A stretch of 54,378 nucleotides of DNA from Clostridia bacterium (GTDB lineage: Bacteria > Bacillota > Clostridia > UMGS1883 > UMGS1540): NCBI GenBank assembly GCA_017442155.1, contig JAFSAU010000031.1, forward strand, positions 1 to 54,378, read 5' to 3'. Below the pieces are notes generated by a model. It was not told the DNA's origin. It searched no databases and worked only from the letters and a program-made list of their open reading frames with translations. Positions 9,215 through 18,570 of the stretch are shown one piece after another (within the stretch, counting starts at the first letter, position 1; every line of letters starts with the position of its first letter). A program made the position numbers and the translations under genes.

Positions 9215-10078
9215 TTAGTAGAAACTTGTTATCATTTTTAAAAGGTATGCATTCCCCTTTGTTACGCCCTCGGAAAGGCAAAGGAATGTACCGTCTTCCG
9301 AAAACACTGTATATTGTCCATCCTTCTGATAGGGGTTCAGGATGGCGGCACCGTTTCGGATTCTCTTTTCCGCCTCGCCGCATACGGTTACTTGCGGAAG
9401 ATGTGCAAATACCGTTTCCGTCGGCAAAACATGGATTTCCGGTGCTTCCTCAAAAGCAGAAAGGAGTACAGCGTTTTCCTTTGTGAATCTGCCGCATTCC
9501 GTTCTTGCCAGTGCCGTCATATGGGCACCGCAGCCGAGTACCTCGCCAATGTCTTTGCAAAGGGTGCGGATATAGGCACCTTTGGAGCATTCCACGGTGA
9601 AAGTGACTTCGGGCAGGGAGACTGTCGTCGGTTTTATAGCATAAAAGGTTACTCTTCTTGGCTTTCGTTCCACCGTAATGCCCTGCCGTGCCAGCGCGTA
9701 CAGCCGCTGGCCGCCGTGGTGCACAGCGGAATACATCGGCGGAATCTGGTCACATTCGCCCACAAAGGACGCCAGGGCCTTTTTCACATCGTCCGCACTG
9801 CACAAAACAGGTGCTTCAGCGAGTACCGTGCCCGTGCTGTCCTCTGTGTCGGTGGTTTTTCCCAGGCACAGCGTACATTCGTAGGTTTTTTTCGCTGCCA
9901 CAATAAAATCTACCGCGTGGGTGGCTTTGCCGATGCAGATGGGAAGAACACCCTCTGCCATGGGGTCTAAGGTGCCCGTGTGTCCCACACGGCGTGTGCC
10001 GGCCGCCCGCCGGACGCGGGCCACCACGTCATGGCTGGTCAGCCCCGCCGGCTTCCAGATATTAACAATGCCGTCCAT
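9215..10078 (-). CDS. truB: tRNA pseudouridine(55) synthase
   Basis: TruB isomerises U55 in the T-loop of tRNA. I start it at the ATG 10078 (MDGIVNIWKPAGLTSHDVV), preceded by GGAG at six bases, rather than the TTG 12 bases upstream. The protein is 287 residues. The catalytic Asp is in GHTGTLDPMAEGVLPI, and the ECSKGAYIRTLCKDIG motif and a C-terminal PUA-like region follow. The start lies inside the end of nrnA (17-base overlap), so translation is probably coupled. Confidence 0.95.
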   Translation of the reverse strand: MDGIVNIWKPAGLTSHDVVARVRRAAGTRRVGHTGTLDPMAEGVLPICIGKATHAVDFIVAAKKTYECTLCLGKTTDTEDSTGTVLAEAPVLCSADDVKKALASFVGECDQIPPMYSAVHHGGQRLYALARQGITVERKPRRVTFYAIKPTTVSLPEVTFTVECSKGAYIRTLCKDIGEVLGCGAHMTALARTECGRFTKENAVLLSAFEEAPEIHVLPTETVFAHLPQVTVCGEAEKRIRNGAAILNPYQKDGQYTVFSEDGTFLCLSEGVTKGNAYLLKMITSFY

Positions 10079-11012
10079 AGGCCTCTCCAATACGTTCAGT
10101 GATTTTTTCCTTCCATTCGTCCAGACTTCCGTCTACGCTGACACCGGCCGCCCGTGCGTGACCGCCGCCACCCAGGGCTTTGCAGATTGCCGCCGCGTCT
10201 ACGTATTGATTCGTCCGCATGGAAATTTTAATTTGTCCGTTCTGCTCCTTTAAAAGGACACCGGTCTCAACCCCGCGCAATCCGCGCAGGACGCCGGAAA
10301 GATGGCTTGTGTCTTCGTCCGTAGCCCCTGTTTCTGCAAGTAATTTCCCAGAAACAAGCCCCAACGCTGTCCGGCCGTCATGGGTCAGAAGCATGTCGTG
10401 CAGAACAGCGGCCTCCAGCCGCATTTTCGGTAAAGAATTTTGTTCAAACACCTCATGACAGACACGGGCACTTTCAGCTCCGGCCTCCAGCAGTTTGGCC
10501 GCAATCCGGTGGGTTTCGGCGGTGGTGTTGGAAAAACGGAAGCCTCCCGTATCGGTCACAATACCGGTGTAGAGCAGTGTTGCCGCATTTTCAAAAGGCA
10601 TGTCGGCCTCTATAAAAAGCTTTGCGATTATTTCCGCCGTGGCAGAAGCACCGGAGTCCACAATGCAAATGTCACCAAAGCCTTCATTGGTTTTGTGATG
10701 GTCAATGACAAGCTTTACTTCGGCGGCTTCAAAAACCGGTGTGCGGTCTGCAAGACGAAAAATATCGCCGCAGTCCACCGCAATTGCTGTATGCACAGCC
10801 GGCAATTTCTCCGGCACACCTGCAAAGCGACCGCCGAGGAAGGAAAGGTCCTCCCGCACCGGTTCCTCTACATAAATCGTGTACGGTACGCCATAGCGGT
10901 CTAAAAGAGACCCGAGTGCCAGCGAGGATGCAATCGCATCCCCGTCAGCACTGACGTGGGGTAAAATTGCCGCATTTTTTGCTTTTTTCAGTGCTTCTAT
11001 GAGCGATTTCAT
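10062..11012 (-). CDS. nrnA: DHH/DHHA1 phosphoesterase, NrnA-like nanoRNase
   Basis: NrnA-type enzymes degrade short oligoribonucleotides (and pAp) in bacteria lacking Orn. The 316-residue protein has the DHH domain with metal-binding motifs (HVSADGDAIASSLAL near 19-33, IAVDCGD near 92-98, the signature DHHKTNEG near 127-134) and a C-terminal DHHA1 domain with GGGGHARAAG near 286-295. It overlaps rbfA by four bases (ATGA) and truB by 17. This placement between rbfA and truB is conserved in many Firmicutes. Confidence 0.93.
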   Translation of the reverse strand: MKSLIEALKKAKNAAILPHVSADGDAIASSLALGSLLDRYGVPYTIYVEEPVREDLSFLGGRFAGVPEKLPAVHTAIAVDCGDIFRLADRTPVFEAAEVKLVIDHHKTNEGFGDICIVDSGASATAEIIAKLFIEADMPFENAATLLYTGIVTDTGGFRFSNTTAETHRIAAKLLEAGAESARVCHEVFEQNSLPKMRLEAAVLHDMLLTHDGRTALGLVSGKLLAETGATDEDTSHLSGVLRGLRGVETGVLLKEQNGQIKISMRTNQYVDAAAICKALGGGGHARAAGVSVDGSLDEWKEKITERIGEAYGRHC

Positions 11013-11374
11013 TCTGTTTCCCCGCTTTTTTCTTCGCCCATAACATCCTTTAAAACCTGATTGATGTGGGCACCGTAGGCAATGGAACGGTCGGCCTTGA
11101 AAATAAATTCAGGTACAGCACGTAATTTCAAACGGTTTCCGATTTCCCGGCGGATGTAGCCCGCCGCGGCCTTCAGAGCCTTGATTGTATCTTCTTCTGC
11201 CCGTTCGCCGCCCATTACACTGATATAGGCTGTGGCGTAGCGGAGGTCACGGGTGACCTCCACCTGCACCACGCTTACAATCTCTGCAATACGGGGGTCC
11301 TTTAAGGTGCGCATGACCGCGCCCAGCTCCCGCCGTACTTCTTCATCTATGCGATTTTGTCTGTATCCCGCCAT
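11009..11374 (-). CDS. rbfA: 30S ribosome-binding factor A
   Basis: RbfA is a cold-shock-associated factor that binds pre-30S particles and helps mature the 5' end of 16S rRNA. The 121-residue, single KH-like domain protein reads RQNRIDEEVRRELGAVM at its start and has the conserved ATAYISVMGG and LRAVPEFIFKADRSI segments. It sits 9 bases after infB and overlaps nrnA by an ATGA junction. Confidence 0.95.
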   Translation of the reverse strand: MAGYRQNRIDEEVRRELGAVMRTLKDPRIAEIVSVVQVEVTRDLRYATAYISVMGGERAEEDTIKALKAAAGYIRREIGNRLKLRAVPEFIFKADRSIAYGAHINQVLKDVMGEEKSGETE

Positions 11375-11383
11375 AGGCTCCTC

Positions 11384-13666
11384 CTATCGGGCGATTTCCT
11401 CCATAACGGAGCATTCAACAATATCGCCCTCTTTAATATCATTAAATTTTTCAAAACTCATGCCGCACTCGTAGCCGGAAGCAACTTCCTTCACATCGTC
11501 CTTGAAGCGGCGGAGTGTGGCAAGGTCACCCTCGTGAATAACAATACCGTCGCGAACGATACGGACCATACAGCCGCGCTGGATTTTACCGTCCTGCACA
11601 TAGCAGCCGGCAATGGTACCGACACCGCTGACCTTGAAGGTCTGACGGATTTCGGCGTGACCAATGGTAACTTCCTTGAATTCCGGTGCCAGCATACCCT
11701 TCATTGCGGCCTCGATTTCCTCGATAGCCTGGTAAATGACCCGGTACATCCGCATGTCGACCTTATGCATAGCCGCGGCACTTCTGGCACCGGAGTCAGG
11801 CCGGACGTTGAAGCCGACAATGATGGCGTTGGATGCCGTTGCCAGCATTACATCCGATTCTGTGATGGCACCTACTGCACCGTGGATAACGCGGACGCGG
11901 ACCTCTTCGTTGGAGATTTTCTCCAGGGATTGGGTAACAGCTTCCACACTGCCGCGGACATCTGCCTTTACGATAATATTCAAATCCTGAACGTTGCCCT
12001 CCTGAATCTGGCTGAACAAATCTTCCAGGGAAACGATGTTTGTGGACTGACGATGTTCGTCCTGTACCTTCTGGCGACGGGCTTCCACCACGTTTTTCGC
12101 CATTTTTTCATCTGTTACGGCATAGAACATATCGCCGCCCTCGCAAACCTCATTCAGACCCGTGATTTCCACCGGGGTGGAGGGACCTGCGGTTTTGATA
12201 CGGTTTCCTTTGTCGTCCAGCATGACACGGACGCGTCCCATAGAGGTGCCGGAAACAATCGTATCCCCGGCGTGAAGCGTACCGTTCTGCACAAGCACCG
12301 TAGCCACAGGACCGCGCCCCTTATCCAGACGGGCTTCGATAACAGTGCCACGGGCCAGCCGGTCGGGATTGGCGCGCAGCTCCTTCATATCTGCCACAAG
12401 GAGTACCATTTCCAGTAGCGTATCGATATTCTGGTGCTGCTTTGCGGAAATCGGCACACAAATGGTATCGCCGCCCCAGTCTTCGGGAATCAGGCCGTAT
12501 TCTGTAAGCTCCTGCATAACCCGGTCGGGGTTGGCGTTTTCTCTGTCGATTTTGTTAATTGCAATTACAATGCTGACACCGGCTGCCTTGGCATGGTCCA
12601 GTGCTTCAATGGTCTGCGGCATGATGCCGTCATCTGCTGCTACAACAATAATGGCTACGTCTGTAACCTGCGCACCGCGGGCACGCATGGCTGTGAACGC
12701 TTCGTGACCCGGTGTATCCAGGAAGGTAATCCGACGTTCGCCGAGACGGACGCTGTATGCACCGATGTGCTGGGTAATACCGCCGGCTTCGGTGGCAATG
12801 ACGTTTGCGGAACGGATGGCGTCAAGCAGGGAGGTTTTACCGTGGTCAACGTGCCCCATAACCACAACGACCGGGTCACGGGGAACAAGGGATGCTTCAT
12901 CGTCACCATCATCGCCGAAGAGGATGTCTTCGTCCGTTACGATAACCTCCTTTTCGATAATGGCGTTCATATCCTCACCGATTAAAGCCGCCGTATCAAA
13001 GTCGATGCTCTGACTTACCGAGGCCATAACGCCCAGCTGCATCAGCCGTTTGATAACCTCGGTGGGACTCTGACCGAGACGTTCGGCAAATTCCCCTACG
13101 GAAATTTCGTCCGGAACCAGGACCTTTTTCGGTTCCACTTTCTTTTCTTTTTCTTTCTTGGGAGGTGCGGCCGGTGCGGGCTGACTCTGCTGTCCGCTCT
13201 TCTGACGCTTCTGTCCCTTCTTTATCTTCTGCTTGCCGGATGCCTTGTCCTGCATTTCCGGTGCAACCATTTCTTCGATTTTTTCATTCTTCTCGATTTT
13301 TTCTAAGTCTACCACAGAGGAGCGGGTGTCCACATACCGGTTTTTCTTGCCTTCTTCGGCTTTCGGTGCGGGGGCATCTGCCTCTTCCGCTACCGGTTCT
13401 GCTTCCGGCTCCGCTTTTTTCTCCGCCTTTTGTTCTTTTTCCTGGGGCTTCTGCTCCAGGAACTCCGTAATATCAGAGCCGTCATCAAAAGCCTGGGTAT
13501 AATAATCAAATATTATATCCAAATCCGCCGGCGTTAATGTACTCATATGGTTTTTTGTTCCCATATCATATTTTGCCAGTATATCAATGACTTCTTTATT
13601 GACCAATTCCAAATCTTTTGCAATAGAATGAATTCTCGGTTTATTCTGCTTTGCTGTTTTAGCCAC
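11384..13666 (-). CDS. infB: Translation initiation factor IF-2
   Basis: IF-2 delivers fMet-tRNA to the 30S subunit and promotes subunit joining with GTP hydrolysis. I prefer the GTG at 13666 ([17 protein letters not shown]), preceded by GGGGGTGG at five bases, over an in-frame ATG 15 bases upstream; this gives 760 residues. Two IF2_N domains (about 8-60 and 185-235) flank a charged Lys/Glu/Pro/Ala linker. Then come the GTPase domain with GHVDHGKT (271-278), DTPGH and NKID motifs, and domains II-IV. Its start overlaps the 3' end of the ylxQ-like gene by eight bases. Confidence 0.95.
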   Translation of the reverse strand: MAKTAKQNKPRIHSIAKDLELVNKEVIDILAKYDMGTKNHMSTLTPADLDIIFDYYTQAFDDGSDITEFLEQKPQEKEQKAEKKAEPEAEPVAEEADAPAPKAEEGKKNRYVDTRSSVVDLEKIEKNEKIEEMVAPEMQDKASGKQKIKKGQKRQKSGQQSQPAPAAPPKKEKEKKVEPKKVLVPDEISVGEFAERLGQSPTEVIKRLMQLGVMASVSQSIDFDTAALIGEDMNAIIEKEVIVTDEDILFGDDGDDEASLVPRDPVVVVMGHVDHGKTSLLDAIRSANVIATEAGGITQHIGAYSVRLGERRITFLDTPGHEAFTAMRARGAQVTDVAIIVVAADDGIMPQTIEALDHAKAAGVSIVIAINKIDRENANPDRVMQELTEYGLIPEDWGGDTICVPISAKQHQNIDTLLEMVLLVADMKELRANPDRLARGTVIEARLDKGRGPVATVLVQNGTLHAGDTIVSGTSMGRVRVMLDDKGNRIKTAGPSTPVEITGLNEVCEGGDMFYAVTDEKMAKNVVEARRQKVQDEHRQSTNIVSLEDLFSQIQEGNVQDLNIIVKADVRGSVEAVTQSLEKISNEEVRVRVIHGAVGAITESDVMLATASNAIIVGFNVRPDSGARSAAAMHKVDMRMYRVIYQAIEEIEAAMKGMLAPEFKEVTIGHAEIRQTFKVSGVGTIAGCYVQDGKIQRGCMVRIVRDGIVIHEGDLATLRRFKDDVKEVASGYECGMSFEKFNDIKEGDIVECSVMEEIAR

Positions 13667-13970
13667 TATAGCCACCCCCATAAATTTTCAATATTGCCGC
13701 CGCAAATCCTTCGTCCCGGATGCCGATGACGGATACCTTGCCTTTTCCCGTGCACTGCGCAAGGGAGCCGACTGTTCCGAAGGAAATCCGGGGCACACTG
13801 TAGGTTGTGCATTTATCCCGCATCCGCTTCTGTGTGTTTTCCGAGGCGTCCTCCGCCACAATTACCAGCCGGAGACGACCGCTTCTGACAAGAGCCTCGC
13901 ATGCTTCGCTTCCGAAGACCGCGCGGCCGGCCCGGACACACAAGCCAATCATGCCTTCCAGTTTATGCAT
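13659..13970 (-). CDS. L7Ae-family RNA-binding protein (YlxQ-like)
   Basis: This 103-residue protein belongs to the L7Ae/L30e family, which binds kink-turn RNA; the YlxQ members in nusA-infB operons are probably ribosome-associated, but their role is not settled. Family features are the N-terminal [20 protein letters not shown] segment, [19 protein letters not shown] and the late [20 protein letters not shown] helix. It overlaps ylxR by eight bases and infB by eight, so the three are tightly coupled. Confidence 0.88.
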   Translation of the reverse strand: MHKLEGMIGLCVRAGRAVFGSEACEALVRSGRLRLVIVAEDASENTQKRMRDKCTTYSVPRISFGTVGSLAQCTGKGKVSVIGIRDEGFAAAILKIYGGGYSG

Positions 13971-14223
13971 TCATTTCACCTAACTGTGTATATATTTCTG
14001 CAGGAACGCTGCAGGAAAGTGCCCGTTCTGCCCGTCTTTGCAGCTGTGCCCGTTCGATGCAGGCCTGTGCTTTACAAAGATATGCCCCCCGTCCGTCTGC
14101 CCGGCCCGTCATGTCCAGGGCCGCGGTACCCTCCGGGGTCCGCACCAGGCGGTGCATTTCGCTTTGCGGCTTTGCCGCCCGACAGCTGATGCACATACGC
14201 ATTTTTGCCGGTTTGTTTGCCAA
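13963..14223 (-). CDS. ylxR: YlxR (DUF448) family RNA-binding protein
   Basis: YlxR proteins are small basic nucleic-acid-binding proteins. In Bacillus and Clostridium they have been linked to regulation of RNase P activity and broad expression changes. The core motifs [12 protein letters not shown] and [12 protein letters not shown] are present. The start is uncertain: TTG 14223 has GGAGAGG nine bases upstream (86 residues), while ATG 14184 would begin at the usual MRMCISC. It is encoded between nusA and the ylxQ-like gene. Confidence 0.88.
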   Translation of the reverse strand: MANKPAKMRMCISCRAAKPQSEMHRLVRTPEGTAALDMTGRADGRGAYLCKAQACIERAQLQRRAERALSCSVPAEIYTQLGEMNA

Positions 14224-14224
14224 C

Positions 14225-15265
14225 TCAGAACACCTCTCCAACTTCCTTGTCGCTCTTTATGTCAATCTTCCAGCCGGTCAGCTTCGCGGCAAGACGGGCG
14301 TTCTGTCCTTCTTTGCCGATGGCCAGCGAAAGCTGAAATTCCGGCACGATGACCTCTGCGGATTTCATGTCCTTATCCAGCGTGACCCGTAGAACCTTGG
14401 CCGGGCTTACGCTTTCTGTAATGTACACTGTCGGGTCCTCGCTGTATTTTACGATGTCCACTTTTTCTTCGCCGAGTGCACGCAGTACGGAAGCCACACG
14501 GGCACCCTTCTGTCCTACGCAGGCACCCACAGCATCTACATTGGGATTGTTGGAGCAGACAGCAATTTTAGAGCGGGAGCCGGCCTCGCGGGCAATGCTC
14601 TTAATCTCCACTGTACCATTCAGAATTTCCGGCACTTCTCTTTCAAAAAGACGGCGGATGAGACCTGGATGGGTACGGGAAACCGTAATCTGCAGTCCCT
14701 TAGTGGTGTTGCGCACTTCAGTAAGGTATACCAGAAGCTTCTGACCCGGATAATACTTTTCACCCGGTGCCTGCTCCTGCGCGGGCATGAGCGTTTCGGT
14801 AGAGCCGATTTCAATCAATACGCCCCGTCTTTCATTTTTCTGCACTGTACCCAGGATAACATCATTTTCCTTACCCTGGTATTCCGAGTACATTCTGCCA
14901 CGTTCTGCCTCACGGATATGCTGTACCAGCATCTGCTTTGCATTCTGCGCGGCAATGCGGCCGAAGTTTTTGGGAGTAATTTCCATTGTCACCACGTCGC
15001 CGACCTTGTAGCGGATATTCAGCTTCTGGGCTTCGTCTAAAGACAGCTCGTTTGCGGAATCCTCCACCTCTTCCACTACGGTTTTCTGGGTGTGCACCCG
15101 GATATTGCCTTCATCGTCAATATCCACTTCCACATTCTCACCGGCATTGTAGTACTTTCTGTACGCGCTGGCGAGTGCGGCGCGGAGTGTTTCCAGAAGG
15201 TCATCCTTGTTGATTTTCTTTTCCTTCGCCAGAAGCTCCAGTGCCGTCATCAGTTCATTTGCCAT
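14225..15265 (-). CDS. nusA: Transcription termination/antitermination factor NusA
   Basis: NusA binds RNA polymerase and nascent RNA and stimulates pausing and intrinsic termination. From ATG 15265 ([18 protein letters not shown]) the protein has 346 residues. It holds the N-terminal RNAP-binding domain (1-125), S1 domain (about 130-200) and two KH domains (about 205-340, with [20 protein letters not shown] and [21 protein letters not shown]). It lacks the acidic repeats of proteobacterial NusA, as is usual in Firmicutes. An upstream TTG would add seven residues. It starts 17 bases after the rimP stop. Confidence 0.95.
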   Translation of the reverse strand: MANELMTALELLAKEKKINKDDLLETLRAALASAYRKYYNAGENVEVDIDDEGNIRVHTQKTVVEEVEDSANELSLDEAQKLNIRYKVGDVVTMEITPKNFGRIAAQNAKQMLVQHIREAERGRMYSEYQGKENDVILGTVQKNERRGVLIEIGSTETLMPAQEQAPGEKYYPGQKLLVYLTEVRNTTKGLQITVSRTHPGLIRRLFEREVPEILNGTVEIKSIAREAGSRSKIAVCSNNPNVDAVGACVGQKGARVASVLRALGEEKVDIVKYSEDPTVYITESVSPAKVLRVTLDKDMKSAEVIVPEFQLSLAIGKEGQNARLAAKLTGWKIDIKSDKEVGEVF

Positions 15266-15282
15266 TTTTCTTCTCAGTCCTT

Positions 15283-15747
15283 TCAAAAATTCCCGTCGAA
15301 CACGGTACGCACCTTGGCTACCTGTCCGGCTTCAAAACGGCATTCTTCGCCGTCCTCTGTTTCGATTGTAATATATTCCCCGTCATATGCCCGTAAAATC
15401 CCCTGCACACTTTTTTTGCCGTTTTGCGGCGCGTACAGGCGGACTTCCGTTTTTTCACCAATTGCGGTTTCAAAATGCCAGTCCCGGGAAAGCTCCCGTT
15501 CCAGTCCGGGTGAGGAAACCTCCAGGCAGTAGGCCGCTTCAATGGGGTCTTCCTCGTCCAGTACCTTGTCCAGTGCCCGGCTCACATACTCACAGTCTTC
15601 AAGGCCCACACCATTCTCGCCGTACAAAAAGACGCGCAGAAACCAATCCGGCCCCTCTTTTTTATACTCCACATTGTAGACCCGAAGGCCACGCTCTGCC
15701 GCAATCGGCTCTGCCAGGGATTCCACCAGTTTTTCGATTTTTGCCAT
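15283..15747 (-). CDS. rimP: Ribosome maturation factor RimP
   Basis: RimP assists 30S subunit assembly. ATG 15747 (MAKIEKLVESLAEPIAAE) has AGGAGAGC immediately upstream, giving 154 residues. The conserved N-terminal core includes GVGLEDCEYVSRALDKVLDE and EVSSPGLERELS, followed by a small C-terminal SH3-like barrel. It is the first gene of the nusA-infB operon, behind a promoter at 15819-15847 and a strong hairpin in the leader. Confidence 0.95.
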   Translation of the reverse strand: MAKIEKLVESLAEPIAAERGLRVYNVEYKKEGPDWFLRVFLYGENGVGLEDCEYVSRALDKVLDEEDPIEAAYCLEVSSPGLERELSRDWHFETAIGEKTEVRLYAPQNGKKSVQGILRAYDGEYITIETEDGEECRFEAGQVAKVRTVFDGNF

Positions 15748-15779
15748 CCTGCTCTCCTGATCAAAATACATTAAACTCT

Positions 15780-15804
15780 GAGGGCGGCAAAATCTGCCGC
15801 CCTC
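15780..15804 (-). promoter_or_regulatory. Strong hairpin at the 5' end of the rimP-nusA transcript
   Basis: A nine-base-pair GC-rich stem (GAGGGCGGC / GCCGCCCTC) with a seven-base loop starts about eight bases after the predicted start site. No T run follows on either strand, so it does not look like a terminator. It is probably a 5' leader structure. Confidence 0.55.
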
Positions 15805-15818
15805 ATGTACTGTTTTGG

Positions 15819-15847
15819 ATTATATCACACTTTTTAGAAAAATGCAA
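15819..15847 (-). promoter_or_regulatory. Sigma-A promoter of rimP-nusA-infB operon
   Basis: TTGCAT (15847-15842) and TATAAT (15824-15819) on the minus strand are 17 bp apart, in an AT-rich gap between the rimP start and the 3' end of the upstream gene. Confidence 0.8.
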
Positions 15848-15942
15848 GCTTTTTTACAATTTTTTTCAAATTATATTTTATAAATACAGTAATTTATCTT
15901 GTTTTTTCAAATTGTCTGCCGCGTTCCCCATCTGACAGCGGC

Positions 15943-17901
15943 CTATTTAGCAATCGGAGTAAAAAGTATAGATGACGATTCATTCGTTATTTTTGTCTGC
16001 ATTTCCAAATCGTTTTGGACCGCTTCTCTATCCCTGTTGGAAACCCTGCCCGACTGAACCAAGTCGAAAAGATATAGTGCAGAACTCGTTCCGGTTGCAT
16101 AATAATATGCAATACCGTTGGCTGTCCCGATTTTCCGGACGCTGTCCAAATACTCCTCTGTTTCTACTGTTGCCTGTGGAAGGATCATAAACATGGGAGT
16201 ATCGGCATATGCTTTACTGGCAGTGCTTTTACCGACAAAACATACCCGTACTCCGCCATCCTCTGTTTCCATAACTTTATAATATCCCGCCCAGCTTTCG
16301 GGAAACGTAAGCTGGTATCCATATTGCACATTTTTATAGATTGCTTCAGAATCGGCAGCTTTTGTAATGATAACCGTTTTGGTTTCATCATCCCATGCCA
16401 CGGCAAACCCAAAACTCTCCGCTATAAAACGAATCGGCATCAGCGTTCTTTCCCCAATAATCTGTGGCGGGACATCCAGTGCTTTGGCTTCGCCGTTCAA
16501 AAGTGCGGTTGTGTTGTCTATTGTAAGCTCAATTCTGTTTCCATCCAGCTCTAAAACGGCTGTTTGTGTCTCTGGCAGCCATAAGACTGTGCCGCCCATT
16601 TTTTCAACCACAGCCCGCACCGGTACAAGTGTTCTTCCGTTTATGATTACAGGGAGCTGGTCAAATTGTACCGCATAACCGTTTAAGGTAACGGATGCCG
16701 TGGGGGTCTGCGGGGCCGGGGTGTCCCAGAATTTTTCGTAGTCTGCGCCAAACTGCGGCTCATATGTAAAGAAACCGCCATAATTTGACCCATCGACAAC
16801 GATTTCGTAATTCTGTTCCACATAGTCATATGCCCACTCTTTGACTTCTTCGCCGTTCACATGGACAGTGCCGTAGTTTTCAGAATAATGATATACTGCA
16901 TACTCCTGCCCGCCTTCCTGTATGGTAATTGTATTTTCTGTCTTCCAGCTGTTTGTACCATCTGGACTCTCCCAATCCTGCCGAGCCGAAAAATATGTTT
17001 CAAAATAATATTTACCGTTTGCCCTCAGTACCCGGTATCTTTCCGTCCCTGCCGAACCACTCATAAAATTGAACGGATATTCCTTGCCGAGCGTGAATGT
17101 GCCGTCATATCCTACTAAAACAGCATATGTGCTTCCCCATTCTTCGGAAAAAACACAGAAAAGCTCCGGCACGGTATCATTATTCATATCTACCATATAA
17201 CAGTCCTTAAAATTTTCTACACTGCAGGTTTTATATTCGGTAGATAGAAACTGCTTTAACCCATCACGGATAAATGCGCCGAACACGGCTACATAATCCG
17301 TGCCGGTCGTAGGGGTGCTTGTGTTTTGTGTTGGCCGGAATTGGGATATGTCCAATGTTTTCCAATCATCTGCTTCGCCATACATATCAAGTCCATAATG
17401 TATGCGCAAGATGTCTCCTTCAATCTCCAGCGTATCTACCCAACCGTAGCTGGCATCAGCTTCTCGATATAACAAATTACCGTTTGAAGATACAGCCATG
17501 ACATTCGGTCCATAATAACCACTTATGTAAACATTCCCGTATGCATCAAATACAATGGAATTGGATGCCCCAACATCATTCACCTTCCATTTGAGTTCTC
17601 CGGTAAAAACATCCAGCGCATAAAATGACCCGTGAGCAGATAAATATACAGCATTCCCATTGCGATAAATATCGGAAAGTACCGAAAGCTCTGTCATAGG
17701 ACCTGCCGGCGTTGTAAACTCCCAAAGTACGCTTCCGTTCTGATACGCTTTTATTACGCCAAATACTTCGTATTCGTTTGGTCCCTGCTTCCGCTCCAGC
17801 TGCAGTGTTATTTCGTCCATGCCCTGTTCTGCCGCGCTCCCCAGATGAGACAGGCAAAGCATACATAATACGCAGGCTACAATTTTGAGCCCTTTTTTCA
17901 T
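15943..17901 (-). CDS. Secreted protein with propeller-like and copper amine oxidase N-terminal-like domains
   Basis: The 652-residue protein starts with a signal peptide (MKKGLKIVACVLCMLCL... to about 24). Residues about 35-170 contain repeated W-containing strands that resemble a PQQ-type beta-propeller (VLWEFTTPAG, ALDVFTGELKWKV, GNVYISGYYG). Around 405-515 lies a copper amine oxidase N-terminal-like domain in two repeats (INGRTLVPVRAVVEKMGGTV and IGERTLMPIRFIAESFGFAV). No catalytic amine oxidase domain is present; in Clostridia this domain is a common wall- or surface-associated module. The remaining C terminus is unassigned. It has its own promoter and no operon partners. Confidence 0.8.
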   Translation of the reverse strand: MKKGLKIVACVLCMLCLSHLGSAAEQGMDEITLQLERKQGPNEYEVFGVIKAYQNGSVLWEFTTPAGPMTELSVLSDIYRNGNAVYLSAHGSFYALDVFTGELKWKVNDVGASNSIVFDAYGNVYISGYYGPNVMAVSSNGNLLYREADASYGWVDTLEIEGDILRIHYGLDMYGEADDWKTLDISQFRPTQNTSTPTTGTDYVAVFGAFIRDGLKQFLSTEYKTCSVENFKDCYMVDMNNDTVPELFCVFSEEWGSTYAVLVGYDGTFTLGKEYPFNFMSGSAGTERYRVLRANGKYYFETYFSARQDWESPDGTNSWKTENTITIQEGGQEYAVYHYSENYGTVHVNGEEVKEWAYDYVEQNYEIVVDGSNYGGFFTYEPQFGADYEKFWDTPAPQTPTASVTLNGYAVQFDQLPVIINGRTLVPVRAVVEKMGGTVLWLPETQTAVLELDGNRIELTIDNTTALLNGEAKALDVPPQIIGERTLMPIRFIAESFGFAVAWDDETKTVIITKAADSEAIYKNVQYGYQLTFPESWAGYYKVMETEDGGVRVCFVGKSTASKAYADTPMFMILPQATVETEEYLDSVRKIGTANGIAYYYATGTSSALYLFDLVQSGRVSNRDREAVQNDLEMQTKITNESSSILFTPIAK

Positions 17902-17934
17902 ATAAAAAACCTCCCTTTATATTCATTTGATTTC

Positions 17935-17963
17935 ATTATAACATTTACAAATCAATTTTGCAA
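17935..17963 (-). promoter_or_regulatory. Sigma-A promoter of the secreted propeller protein gene
   Basis: TTGCAA (17963-17958) and TATAAT (17940-17935) are separated by 17 bp on the minus strand. Confidence 0.75.
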
Positions 17964-17986
17964 CAAAAATGTTTTTCGGGAGAGGC

Positions 17987-18000
17987 TCATGTATACATGA
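17987..18000. promoter_or_regulatory. 14-bp perfect palindrome, possible operator
   Basis: TCATGTATACATGA is a perfect palindrome between the divergent promoters of the secreted-protein gene and the hydrogenase locus. It is 23 bp beyond the minus-strand -35 box and 84 bp upstream of the plus-strand one. The regulator is unknown and the site is a guess from symmetry and position. Confidence 0.35.
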
Positions 18001-18084
18001 CACACTTCTTTAAAGACTTTAAATGTTTTTACGGTGTTTTTTGGTGCACAGCCGCGAAAAAAACAGTTATCGGTGCAAAAAGTC

Positions 18085-18113
18085 TTGTCAATTGCCATCC
18101 TTTATGATATACT
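18085..18113 (+). promoter_or_regulatory. Sigma-A promoter of the hydrogenase locus
   Basis: TTGTCA (18085-18090) and TATACT (18108-18113) are 17 bp apart. The AAAGGAGG ribosome-binding site follows closely. Confidence 0.75.
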
Positions 18114-18139
18114 TTTACTATATAAAAGGAGGCACGAGT

Positions 18140-18385
18140 ATGGTTGTACAGATTTGTATTGGAAGCTCCTGTCATCTGAAGGGCTCCTATGAGATTGTGG
18201 AGCTGTTTCAGGCGGCACTGCAGGAGCATGCGCTTGAAGAACGGGTCACGCTGTCCGGCAGCTTCTGCATCGGCAAATGTAACCGGGAGGGTGTTACGGT
18301 CCAGGTGGATGACACAGTGCATACAGGGATTACGCCTGATGGCTTCCCTGCCTTTTTTGAAACGTACATTTTAAATAAACTGTAA
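18140..18385 (+). CDS. [2Fe-2S] thioredoxin-like ferredoxin-domain protein
   Basis: This 81-residue protein has the C-x4-C ... C-x3-C pattern (Cys 6, 11, 43, 47: CIGSSC and CIGKC) of the NuoE/HydC-type thioredoxin-like [2Fe-2S] fold. That fold carries electrons in NADH-linked hydrogenases. ATG 18140 follows AAAGGAGG at six to seven bases; upstream codons in the same frame are excluded because they overlap the promoter. It is the first gene of the sensory-hydrogenase locus, so an electron-transfer or redox-sensing role alongside HydS is likely but inferred. Confidence 0.85.
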   Translation: MVVQICIGSSCHLKGSYEIVELFQAALQEHALEERVTLSGSFCIGKCNREGVTVQVDDTVHTGITPDGFPAFFETYILNKL

Positions 18386-18397
18386 TTGAAGGAGTGT

Positions 18398-18564
18398 TTA
18401 ACGCGAAAGTTCCTTTCACGTTAATGCCTCCGGCGGATTGGTTTGCCTGTACGATTTTTCTTCGCATCCGCGAAGAAACGCACATAAATCTCTTATCATT
18501 CCTTGCCATACGGATAAGAGACATTTAAATTACTTTTTTGCCGACGTATGGCGGCGGAATGGAG
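18398..18564 (+). promoter_or_regulatory. Candidate structured cis-regulatory RNA upstream of hydS
   Basis: The 185-base gap holds three hairpins. They are 18398-18424 (11 of 12 pairs, three-base loop), 18458-18477 (TTCTTCGC / GCGAAGAA) and 18489-18521 (TCTCTTATC / GATAAGAGA, 15-base loop). The loop of the third holds GCCATACG (18505-18512). This is exactly complementary to CGTATGGC at 18545-18552, and two further G-U pairs extend it to 10. That pairing would form a pseudoknot ending just before the hydS Shine-Dalgarno GGAG (18561-18564). I do not recognise it as a known riboswitch class. A control function is inferred. Confidence 0.5.
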
Positions 18565-18570
18565 ATTTTT

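Noticed and set aside
11357..12418. 353-codon plus-strand frame opposite infB
   Set aside because: Antisense shadow of the IF-2 GTPase and C-terminal domains.
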